Positions 6,160-13,696 of a stretch of DNA of 25,574 nucleotides are shown here, in pieces. The position numbers were made by a program, and so were the translations under genes. Positions within the stretch are counted from its first letter, which is position 1, and every line of letters begins with the position of its first letter. The DNA comes from JAMWCX01 sp964352425 (GTDB taxonomy: Bacteria > Omnitrophota > Gorgyraeia > 2-01-FULL-45-10): contig CAYGRZ010000023.1 of assembly GCA_964352425.1 (NCBI GenBank), positions 1-25,574 of the forward strand, read 5' to 3'. The notes beneath the pieces were generated by a model. It had not been told where the DNA came from. It saw only the letters and a program-made list of their open reading frames with translations, and did not search any database.

Positions 6160-7359
6160 CTAAAACAGCACGCTCGTGTACGCCGAACCGTAGCAATAGA
6201 TATACTTTTCCGTATCGTAACCCCAGAACCCGTACAGGATGAGGTTCATGGTATCGCATATTTTGAACGTTCCCCCGCTGAAACAGTTCAATTCGCTGCA
6301 GGCGTCCGTATTGGTCCTCGCCCCGCCACCGATATTGTAGCTGATCCGGTCCGTCACAGTGAACGTCTTTTCAAGCGTCAATGCCGTGGTCCAGAGGCCG
6401 AGCTGCTTATCCATATTGCCGTCAGTCGGAGGATCTATTCTTACGAAATACGGAGAGGTCTTCTTTATGTGGTCGTAGAAGACGCTGGCCATCAGTATCA
6501 GGCTGTTGTCCTTCAGGAAAGACCTGGACAGGTTCATGCTTATGGACTGCGCGCAGTTGCGGTCCCAGAACCACATCGTCTCTTCGGATACCGTAAAGAC
6601 GTACTTCTCCCACGGGACCATCGAATACAGGAACCTCAGGCGGCACAGGGTATTGACCTCGCGGTCCTTCTCGAACTTCGCCGTGAGGAGGAGCCAGTTA
6701 TTCTCGAATACCTGTCCGTAAAACCCAAATCCGTATATCGGCGTGTACTTCTTCAGCGTGTCGTCGAACCTGTTGCCGAGGGTCGCGACCAGATACTTGT
6801 TGTCCTGAAGGAGATAATAATACTCCCAGCCGTGCTCGAGTGTTATCGCCTTGTAGTCATTGTGCCTGTTCGACTCTTCGTAATAGCTGAAGGCGTAGGT
6901 CCCGTACGAGGCACGCGCGAGCTGGGCTTCTTTGATCCTCCTGATGAGCTTGCCTTCCAGCGTGTCATCTATCGCCAGTATCCTTTTATAGGCGACCAGG
7001 GCGCGCTCATACTGGTTATCGTATAAATATGAGTCGCCGAGCACCTCAAGCGCCTCGACGTCCGTCGGAACGCGTTCTATATAGCCCTCGAGCTCCTTTT
7101 GGGCCTTCTTCCATTCGTTAGACCAGGCGTAGAGCGTGCCCAGATCCTTGCGGACAGCAAACGCTTCGGGGTTCTTCTCTATATATTTCTTATACGCCTC
7201 TATGCCCTTTTCCCAGTTGCCCGTATCGCCCAGTTCAGAGGCTATCACCAGGAGCTCCGCGTTCTCGGCCCTCCTGTACTGCACATAGCCGCAGAGCATC
7301 ATCGATACAAGAATGATGCAGACCGCCGATGCCGCTTTTCTTAAGGAGTCTTCTCTCAT
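6160..7359 (-). CDS. TPR plus outer-membrane beta-barrel exporter (BcsC/YaiO-like, short)
   Basis: A 399-residue protein with an N-terminal hydrophobic segment (about residues 10-24, export signal or anchor). About three TPR helices pairs follow (roughly 30-150; GNWEKGIEAYKKYIEKNPEA and NQYERALVAYKRILAID). The rest is an aromatic-rich, alternating C-terminal half of about 230 residues ending in Phe (TSVLF), typical of an outer-membrane barrel. The start ATG at 7357-7359 overlaps the TGA of the BcsB-like gene (ATGA), implying coupled translation. In cellulose, PNAG and Pel systems a TPR/barrel protein (BcsC, PgaA, PelB) exports the polymer; this one is far shorter. The role is inferred from architecture and position. 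Confidence 0.78.
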   Translation of the reverse strand: MREDSLRKAASAVCIILVSMMLCGYVQYRRAENAELLVIASELGDTGNWEKGIEAYKKYIEKNPEAFAVRKDLGTLYAWSNEWKKAQKELEGYIERVPTDVEALEVLGDSYLYDNQYERALVAYKRILAIDDTLEGKLIRRIKEAQLARASYGTYAFSYYEESNRHNDYKAITLEHGWEYYYLLQDNKYLVATLGNRFDDTLKKYTPIYGFGFYGQVFENNWLLLTAKFEKDREVNTLCRLRFLYSMVPWEKYVFTVSEETMWFWDRNCAQSISMNLSRSFLKDNSLILMASVFYDHIKKTSPYFVRIDPPTDGNMDKQLGLWTTALTLEKTFTVTDRISYNIGGGARTNTDACSELNCFSGGTFKICDTMNLILYGFWGYDTEKYIYCYGSAYTSVLF

Positions 7360-9383
7360 TTCTTCCTTCTCGTTACGAGCAGGTAGATACCGGCCACCAC
7401 CGCCGCAAAGGCCGCCACTAAAAGAAGCCAGAGCGCGATGAACAGGAAGTCCGGCACCCGGTTCACAGGCTTTAACTGCAGATTGAACGATCTCACGGTA
7501 TCGCCGCCCGAAGCGTATGTGAAGTCGCCCGTTATCCCGGCGTACAGGGCGCTCTCCGACATGATAGTGCTCAAGAATCCGTAGCCGCTGCCGCCTGCCG
7601 AAAATATCGCGAATATGCCGCGCCTGTTCCACGGCGACGGGGCGATCTGCATGGCGCCGTAGCTGCCGTCGAAACTTATGTTCGGAAGAAGTTCCTTCGG
7701 CGTAAAACTGCCTTTAACGCTATCGTACTTTACGGGCAGGGACCCATCTGCTTCAGTGTACCATTTGAAATCCGCCGGATCGCCTATGGCGATGACGCTC
7801 GTCTTCTTCAATGTGTCGGCTTTAACGGAAGAGGCTTTCTTTATCAGGGGGATATTGATGTCGCCGGGCACGCCCGCGCCTATAGTAGAGAATAACGTCA
7901 TGACAAGGGCCAGTATCTCTCGGCGTGGCTTATCGGGGACCGCTATCGTCGACGGCACGAGATTCTCACCCTTCATGATCATCGATGGAAAATCTGAAAG
8001 ATCCTTATAGCTCCTGTGCCTGTGCGCCAGTAATAGCCGGGAACTATTCCTGATGACGGCCCATGCCTTGTCCTTGAACTGGTGGTTGCAGTCCTTCTGG
8101 CCTATGTCGAGGAAAAGGTTCGCCGCCACATAAAAGTATTTGCTCTCAAGCATGGCCGGAGGTATCTTTGTCGTTATTACGAGAGGCCTGTCCGGATTGC
8201 CCACGAACTTCCTCGAGGCGACGGGAGTGCCGTTAATCTCTATGGTCGCTCCCGAGGTCTCGGGAATGAGAAAGCTCGAATACTGAATGACAAATTTTAC
8301 CCTGCCGTCCTCTAACTTCCAGTTGGCCGGCCTTGCAAAACCGAAAGAGGTCTTTCTCGAAAAGACGCCGCTCAACACAATATCCGGATACCCCATCTCC
8401 TTAAAAGTACCCTCCGCCGGCGCCATCTTTCTCGGTTTTGGCCTGGCACTTTCCAGCACCTTTACGGAGAATGTCTCGACGTCTTTACTGAGGTGCGCCG
8501 TATCGTAATTTGCCATATATAAGGCGGCCTTCTCGATAGCCGCCGTATCCCGGCCGGTAATGGAGAATACAAACTTATCCTTCGCCCACTGGGACCATGC
8601 AAGGGATACGAGCGTCTCTCTGGCGTCACCTTTGCCGAGTGCGATGATATTGTATTTACCGAGTTGCTCGGCCGGCGCTTCATTCTTATAGAAGAAGCGC
8701 ATGTTCCTCGCCCTGCCGGCGGCGCGGCCAAGATAATTCGCCAGTATGGCGGCGGCCTGCAGCATGTGCTCGTCGGCATCATTAACCAGCAGGAACGCTG
8801 TGTCGTCGGAAAATAGAGGGCCGCTCTTGCAGAACGCCTCGCTGAAAAGCCTGACCGGCAGCGCCTGTGCGATCCTGAACTTGATGTTCACGAACGACGC
8901 ATTGTGCAGTATCGACCAATTGATCGGATTATCCATGTCCGCGCAGGGCGTCCTGAGCGATCTCATGAAGAAGGTGAACCGTATCGTGTTGACACCCGTT
9001 ATAAAATCCTTCGGGTCGATCTTCAGCGTAAGCCGGAAATCGTCCGCGTTCTCCGGCGTCAGGAATACGCTCGAAAGCGGCCTTCCGTTAAAATATACGG
9101 TCAGGCTCGAAAGGTCCGGAAGGAGCTCTTTTGCGTGGCTGAAGTTCGCGACGACCGTGGCGTCGGCGACCTTGACGAATTCAGGCACAACGAAGCTGCA
9201 GTCGGTGTCACCGAAGACCCCCCGCACAATGACATCGCCCTTACCGACAAAATACACGTTCTTTTCAATGATGCCGTCATTGAATGCCGGCGAAATTTGC
9301 GAAAATGCCGGGCCGGAGAAACATGCCAGCGCGCCACTCAGCGCAGCCACCGCTAAAAAGACGGATCTTCTTTTAACTATCAT
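7356..9383 (-). CDS. BcsB-like periplasmic polysaccharide synthase subunit
   Basis: A 675-residue protein with a signal peptide (residues 1-29, cleavage near FSQ), a large periplasmic part of beta-sandwich/flavodoxin type, and a single C-terminal membrane helix (about 645-670) followed by TRRKK. This is the topology of BcsB, which sits beside the cellulose synthase and guides the chain through the periplasm. Family-like stretches include NPINWSILHNASFVNIKF and LSDFPSMIMKGENLVP. E. coli BcsB is about 780 residues, so this one is shorter. The gene starts 5 nt after the GT2 gene and overlaps the exporter gene by 4 nt. Assignment to BcsB rests on topology and partial motif similarity; the polymer need not be cellulose. 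Confidence 0.8.
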   Translation of the reverse strand: MIVKRRSVFLAVAALSGALACFSGPAFSQISPAFNDGIIEKNVYFVGKGDVIVRGVFGDTDCSFVVPEFVKVADATVVANFSHAKELLPDLSSLTVYFNGRPLSSVFLTPENADDFRLTLKIDPKDFITGVNTIRFTFFMRSLRTPCADMDNPINWSILHNASFVNIKFRIAQALPVRLFSEAFCKSGPLFSDDTAFLLVNDADEHMLQAAAILANYLGRAAGRARNMRFFYKNEAPAEQLGKYNIIALGKGDARETLVSLAWSQWAKDKFVFSITGRDTAAIEKAALYMANYDTAHLSKDVETFSVKVLESARPKPRKMAPAEGTFKEMGYPDIVLSGVFSRKTSFGFARPANWKLEDGRVKFVIQYSSFLIPETSGATIEINGTPVASRKFVGNPDRPLVITTKIPPAMLESKYFYVAANLFLDIGQKDCNHQFKDKAWAVIRNSSRLLLAHRHRSYKDLSDFPSMIMKGENLVPSTIAVPDKPRREILALVMTLFSTIGAGVPGDINIPLIKKASSVKADTLKKTSVIAIGDPADFKWYTEADGSLPVKYDSVKGSFTPKELLPNISFDGSYGAMQIAPSPWNRRGIFAIFSAGGSGYGFLSTIMSESALYAGITGDFTYASGGDTVRSFNLQLKPVNRVPDFLFIALWLLLVAAFAAVVAGIYLLVTRRKK

Positions 9384-9388
9384 ATTTA

Positions 9389-10633
9389 TCAGAACCTTTC
9401 AGTTTTTGCCCAGAACGCCTTGGTGCCGGTATTCTTTACCATCATGAAACTTTTTACCGCGACATACAGCCACTGCTGGCAGTAGGTAAAATACATAAGA
9501 GCCGCCAGGCCGAGATTCTGCACTGTCGCCTCCCCTACTTCACAGGTGAGCGCGATCGCTATCTCGAGCGTGAATATCGTGAACGCGAATACCCAGAGCG
9601 CGATGAGCGGCCCGGAGACCGAGAGTTTTACTATATTGAGAAGCCCCAGGATAAACAGTATATCGGAAAACGCGATAAAGAAAACGAGGACGTAATAAAT
9701 AAGCGCCATATACAGGATATTGGAAAAATTCGCTTTGCGGAGGCCCTTGTCGAAAAAATAGCGCTTGACGATATATTTATTGCCCTGCATCCATCTGAGC
9801 CTTTGCCTGCGCCAGACATGCCAGTTCTCCGGCTCCTGTTCCCAGCTCGTGGACAGAGGAAAAAACGCGATAAGCCACCCCATTGAGAAGAGCCGGAAAC
9901 TGAGCTCGGCGTCCTCTGCCAGCGCTTTCGTATCCCATCCGCCCGCCTTGATCAGCGCTTCCTTGCGAATAACGTAATTGGTGCCGGGCAGCATGCTCAT
10001 CCTGTGCGAACGCCATCTGCCGCCCTGCAGAAGCCACTGGTGAGCTATGAACTCTATATTGGCAAATTTCGTAAGCATGTTACGCTTCCTGTTCAGGGTC
10101 CTTACCTTGCCGCTCACCGCGGCGTAGTCCGGGTTCTTAAGGAGCACCCTTACAAGATACTGGACCGCGGTGCGTTCAGGCTGGTTATCGGCGTCAAAGA
10201 CGGCTATGCAGTCATACTTCGCGTGCTTCAGGCCCTCGTTAAGCGCGGCCGACTTGCCGTGGAATCCGCCGGTCACCGGCACGTGGACCGGCTTTACCCT
10301 CACATATTTTTTCGCATACTCGTCCAGGGCATCTTTTGTCCCATCGGTAGAACCGTCGTTGACGACAATTATCTCTATCTTATCCTTCGGATAGTCAAGG
10401 TCTATGAGCGCGTCGAGACAGCTTGCAATGACCTTCTCCTCGTTCTTGGCAGGCACGATGACGGAGACGCCGGGCAGCTCCTTCATCATGCCCATCAGAT
10501 GTTCCCCTTCCTTCTTCAGGAACTGGAAATAGCCGTATCCCCGGACCGCCAGGAGCGCGTGATAAAAAAGTGCGATCCACATGAATACCAGGCACAGCAG
10601 GAATGATCCGTCGAGGATAGGCGAACTGAACAT
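9389..10633 (-). CDS. Processive GT2 polysaccharide synthase (BcsA/PgaC-like, no PilZ)
   Basis: A 414-residue inner-membrane glycosyltransferase of family GT2. One N-terminal helix (about 10-32) precedes the catalytic domain: GVSVIVPAKNEE (55-66), VVNDGSTDGT (90-99), FDADNQ with the DxD-type motif (146-151), AED catalytic base region (239-241) and QRLRW (277-281). QxxRW marks processive synthases such as cellulose, hyaluronan and PNAG synthases. Three or four membrane helices fill the C-terminus (305-400). It has no PilZ domain, so it cannot bind c-di-GMP as BcsA does; a separate receptor is encoded two genes upstream. Start ATG 10633 follows the previous stop after one nucleotide (TAGGATG). 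The donor sugar is unknown. Confidence 0.9.
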   Translation of the reverse strand: MFSSPILDGSFLLCLVFMWIALFYHALLAVRGYGYFQFLKKEGEHLMGMMKELPGVSVIVPAKNEEKVIASCLDALIDLDYPKDKIEIIVVNDGSTDGTKDALDEYAKKYVRVKPVHVPVTGGFHGKSAALNEGLKHAKYDCIAVFDADNQPERTAVQYLVRVLLKNPDYAAVSGKVRTLNRKRNMLTKFANIEFIAHQWLLQGGRWRSHRMSMLPGTNYVIRKEALIKAGGWDTKALAEDAELSFRLFSMGWLIAFFPLSTSWEQEPENWHVWRRQRLRWMQGNKYIVKRYFFDKGLRKANFSNILYMALIYYVLVFFIAFSDILFILGLLNIVKLSVSGPLIALWVFAFTIFTLEIAIALTCEVGEATVQNLGLAALMYFTYCQQWLYVAVKSFMMVKNTGTKAFWAKTERF

Positions 10634-10634
10634 C

Positions 10635-11771
10635 CTAGAACTCCTGATAGTGTTTTCCGGACATCACTGCCCGGGTGAACATGACAAGAATATACATCGT
10701 TACAATACCGGTTATGAGAAACAGAACTATGATCACGAGCCGGAACAAGTCCTCCAGGCGGCCCGCCGACTGCTTGCCGAAGAGTATGACCGACGCTATC
10801 TTCCCGAAACGCTCCACCGCGCTCGGTTTTATCGGCGACTGCTTCACAAGGAAGACAGGCGTCCCGTACGGAATATCGACAAGCGCCGTGCCGGTCAGCT
10901 TCATATCCATGACCTTTTCCGAAATAGGCGCGAAGGCGCGGTCCAGCGATCGCTCGACAAGATAAGAGTCTTTGAGTTTGAATTTTATCAGATCGAGCTT
11001 CTTCCTGAGGCCGTACGCGACATCCCCGAGGGGCAGACGTGCGTAATACCACGCGTTCGAGACGATTATCACGTCGTCCGAGCGTACGTAGTTCGGCTTA
11101 TCCTTAAGGTTCATGAATGTGAAGCCCAGGCCTTTTAAATATTTTACGAATTTCAGGAGCTCTTTTTTTTCAAAATCCACATCGATGATCACGCCGAAGA
11201 CGGCGTTTGTATTGAGCTGGCCGGCACGCATCTTTTCCTTCCCAAACCGGTAACCGAGATTGATCACGGTCTGGAAGCGGCTATCATCCGTTAAAAGGCC
11301 CGGACGCCCTCCCCTGACTATGGTGGAAAAATGATCGCTGATGGCGTCGTAATTTTTGCTCTCCATGACGGACGGGATGTCAAGAAAGGCGAGCGGCAGT
11401 ATATCGTTCTTTACGAGTTCATCTATTTCTTCGTCGAGCATAGACTCGTCGAACGGCAGAGTGCGCTGCAATAAAAATGTCCCACCGATGGATAATGACT
11501 TTATATTTTTTACAAGATACGGATTGTCCGATAATACCCTCCTGCTCCCGGCGCCGTATATAATGGGCCTTATGCCGATCCCAAACGGTATCTTTATAGT
11601 CGATAAGAAAGCGGCGGCCTCCTTCATCTTCTCAGGCGATACGTCCGGGTCTATCCCTTTGAGCACGATGAAAGCGGATCTTTTAAATTCTTCGCCTCCG
11701 GCGGCTGACGCGCCGAGGACGAGAAACATCACCGCGATGACGCAAGCTTTACGGCTTTTCAATAAAGTCAC
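10635..11771 (-). CDS. DUF2334/deacetylase-like protein lacking catalytic histidines
   Basis: About 378 residues: signal peptide (1-24, ending ASAAGG), a domain resembling the DUF2334 polysaccharide-deacetylase fold, and a C-terminal membrane helix (about 340-365). It aligns by eye with the first gene of the operon: SPEKMKEAAAFLSTIKIPFGIGIRPI here against TPADDVTVLTDFFKTEKIPF there. Where that protein has HGITHQ, this one reads GGTFLLQR (96-103), so the metal-binding His pair is gone; RIEDV is likewise altered to KGIDPDV. It is probably a structural or carbohydrate-binding pseudoenzyme of the synthase complex (inference). I prefer GTG 11771, preceded by AAGGA at 4 nt; an in-frame ATG at 11804 lies deeper in the upstream gene. 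It overlaps that gene by 23 nt. Confidence 0.75.
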   Translation of the reverse strand: MTLLKSRKACVIAVMFLVLGASAAGGEEFKRSAFIVLKGIDPDVSPEKMKEAAAFLSTIKIPFGIGIRPIIYGAGSRRVLSDNPYLVKNIKSLSIGGTFLLQRTLPFDESMLDEEIDELVKNDILPLAFLDIPSVMESKNYDAISDHFSTIVRGGRPGLLTDDSRFQTVINLGYRFGKEKMRAGQLNTNAVFGVIIDVDFEKKELLKFVKYLKGLGFTFMNLKDKPNYVRSDDVIIVSNAWYYARLPLGDVAYGLRKKLDLIKFKLKDSYLVERSLDRAFAPISEKVMDMKLTGTALVDIPYGTPVFLVKQSPIKPSAVERFGKIASVILFGKQSAGRLEDLFRLVIIVLFLITGIVTMYILVMFTRAVMSGKHYQEF

Positions 11772-12627
11772 ACTTTCCTTCTTCTGTTTTTGGCAGCGAT
11801 TCACGCGCCTTATTCACAAGCGCCGCGTCATTATCGCCGTCCTTCGGGAATGACGAATAGCCGAATACGACCATGGGGCTATATCTGGTCACCTGGCCCT
11901 TGACCTCGACCTTTATGGACTTTAATTCGCTCTCCAGCTTCCTGATAACGACCGGCATATTTTCCGGAGGCGTTTCGGGCAGCAGAATCCCGTAGGTATT
12001 ATTATCGACCCGGGCTTTTTTGTCGGTGTCGCGCGTCAGATGCAGCACAACGTTTCCGACACCGGCCATGGCCCTGGCCAACCCGTCCTTGCCGAACCGC
12101 ATGGTAATATCCGACAGGTCTACCAGCTCTATATACAGCAGGACGAAAACGGATTTGGCGCGCTTGGCGCGGCTGACCTCGTACTGGAGGTCCTGCAGGA
12201 ACCGGGTCGGGGTGCTGAAGCGCGACAGGCTGCCTGTAGCGACGAGATCTCCTATCTCATTGGAATAATCCGTAAATATCCTGTCTATCGTCCTTAATCT
12301 GTCGCCTACGAAACCCACGCCGAACGAAGCGGCCAGGAACATGACCAGCCACCATGCGCTCTCGAGGGTAAAGACGAATATCGCGCCCGAGAGGAAAGAA
12401 TCAAATATAAGGAATGACGCATGAGCGAATACCGCTATCAGGGTAACCAGAAGGCCCACTATCGTCCCGCCTTCAAGCGCGGAGAGCGCCACCACGAAGA
12501 ATGCCGCGCAGTTCATGTAATCATAGGCGGCGGCCCTGTTCTTGAAAAGACCCGTCGCACACCCTATGAAAAGTATCATAAAAGCCGTGATCGAATATAC
12601 GCGCACCATCCTTGCAAGGTTATTCAT
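11749..12627 (-). CDS. Membrane protein with degenerate GGDEF domain and intact c-di-GMP I-site (PelD-like role)
   Basis: A 292-residue protein. About four hydrophobic helices (12-105) precede a short coiled linker and a GGDEF-fold domain (about 140-285). The active-site GGDEF motif is replaced by DNNTY (208-212), and the metal-binding region is also lost, so no cyclase activity is expected. Exactly five residues before it lies Arg199-Asp-Thr-Asp202, matching the RxxD inhibitory site that binds c-di-GMP in active cyclases and in PelD. The likely role is an inner-membrane c-di-GMP receptor that switches on the PilZ-less synthase two genes downstream (inference). PelD has a GAF domain between membrane and GGDEF parts; none is evident here. 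The ATG at 12627 follows GAGAGAGGTGAG, 4 nt after the GH8 stop. Confidence 0.82.
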   Translation of the reverse strand: MNNLARMVRVYSITAFMILFIGCATGLFKNRAAAYDYMNCAAFFVVALSALEGGTIVGLLVTLIAVFAHASFLIFDSFLSGAIFVFTLESAWWLVMFLAASFGVGFVGDRLRTIDRIFTDYSNEIGDLVATGSLSRFSTPTRFLQDLQYEVSRAKRAKSVFVLLYIELVDLSDITMRFGKDGLARAMAGVGNVVLHLTRDTDKKARVDNNTYGILLPETPPENMPVVIRKLESELKSIKVEVKGQVTRYSPMVVFGYSSFPKDGDNDAALVNKARESLPKTEEGKCDFIEKP

Positions 12628-12631
12628 CGTC

Positions 12632-13696
12632 TCACCTCTCTCTATCGGTTGCCGTCAAAAACGCCTGAAAACTGTCGAACGAATTAAATGTCTTTTTTTC
12701 GTAAGGGCCGAAAAGCCCGAAACCACCGTAATACCTGTTGCGGCTGTCCTTCACCTCGAACGAAAGCATCTTCGCGAAAGCGATCTTCCTATATGTGGCG
12801 TTCTTCAGCGCGCCGAAGAGCCGTGAGGCGAGCGCGTATACGGCCGCGCACTCATTCTTAGAAGCGGGCCTGCCCTTCTCGTCGTACATATTGTATATCT
12901 TCCCGTCCCTGTCGAGGCGGAATGTAAGAAAACCGCTTAAGGCAATGCTCGGCGCCGGAACACCGGCCTCGCACAGATAGAGAGAGGCCATCAGCTGGTT
13001 TATCATATTGCCGTCGCCGTAACTGAAATTTTTGCTTTCGATATCATACTCTTCGCGCAAAAGCCCGGCCGCATTCACCGAATCGCCGATCAGTTTGACC
13101 GACTTTTCATAGACGCTTCCCCACGCAGGGTCATGCCTCGAGAGCATCTTCATCGTAAAAAGATCGAGGTATGACATCTTGACGGCCTGCGACGAGCTGT
13201 CCGTATTTTCCCAGGTGAAAGACTCAACCAGATAGCCGTTCCGAACTTGAGTTTTCTTGACTGCGTCCGCCAGCGCGAGCGCCTCCTTCAAATAATATTC
13301 GTCCTTCCACGCGTCGGAGGCCATCAGGAGCGCCCTGATGACCCTGAGATCATCGATCGACGCGCTCGATCGTTCCTTCTTCCCCGTCTTAAGGTCTATC
13401 TTCCAGTAAAGGACGCCTCTATCGCTTACGAGTTCTTTTTTTATAAACATGTACGTCCTGTCGAAAGCGGCCCTGTCTTTCAAAATCACGCAGATGACAA
13501 GATACAGCCCTGTGGACTCCGAAAGGACCGTATTCCTGTCCGTATTCTCGATAAGAACGCCGCCGTTTCTCAGGACAAAATGTCCGTCGATGAACTTTTT
13601 TATCGGCCTGGCGACAGGGCCTTTGTTCACGAGATGATATGAAAGAACGATCGCCAGGCACAGGCACAACAAAATATAAAGGTGTCTTCTCTTCAC
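12632..13696 (-). CDS. GH8-like membrane-anchored glycoside hydrolase (BcsZ-like)
   Basis: About 354 residues with an N-terminal signal anchor (6-23) and an all-helical domain that resembles family GH8. LSESTGLYLVICVILKDR (from 58) parallels the GH8 'SEGxGYGM' stretch with Glu60 as candidate acid. SASIDDLRVIRALLMASDAW (from 111) parallels the 'ASDGDxxIAxALLxA...W' motif, and MSYLDLFTMKML resembles the later 'SYxxP' helix. Several consensus Gly/Asp positions are changed, so activity is uncertain. In cellulose operons the GH8 enzyme BcsZ trims or releases chains in the periplasm. I start at GTG 13696, which overlaps the wecB TGA (GTGA), rather than at an ATG 120 nt inside wecB. The assignment is by motif, not by search. 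Confidence 0.7.
   Translation of the reverse strand: MKRRHLYILLCLCLAIVLSYHLVNKGPVARPIKKFIDGHFVLRNGGVLIENTDRNTVLSESTGLYLVICVILKDRAAFDRTYMFIKKELVSDRGVLYWKIDLKTGKKERSSASIDDLRVIRALLMASDAWKDEYYLKEALALADAVKKTQVRNGYLVESFTWENTDSSSQAVKMSYLDLFTMKMLSRHDPAWGSVYEKSVKLIGDSVNAAGLLREEYDIESKNFSYGDGNMINQLMASLYLCEAGVPAPSIALSGFLTFRLDRDGKIYNMYDEKGRPASKNECAAVYALASRLFGALKNATYRKIAFAKMLSFEVKDSRNRYYGGFGLFGPYEKKTFNSFDSFQAFLTATDRER

Noticed and set aside
5956..7026. Long + strand open frame of 356 codons
   Set aside because: It runs antisense to the hydrolase and barrel genes, has no family-like motif, and is rich in Arg/His/Pro as expected of a shadow frame in G+C-rich coding DNA.
9389..10633. Calling the operon a cellulose (bcs) locus
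   Set aside because: The synthase lacks PilZ, the exporter is very short, and a HexNAc 2-epimerase plus deacetylases are embedded, so cellulose is not supported.
11749..12627. Active diguanylate cyclase
   Set aside because: The GGDEF motif reads DNNTY and the first metal-binding segment is also lost, so catalysis is not expected.
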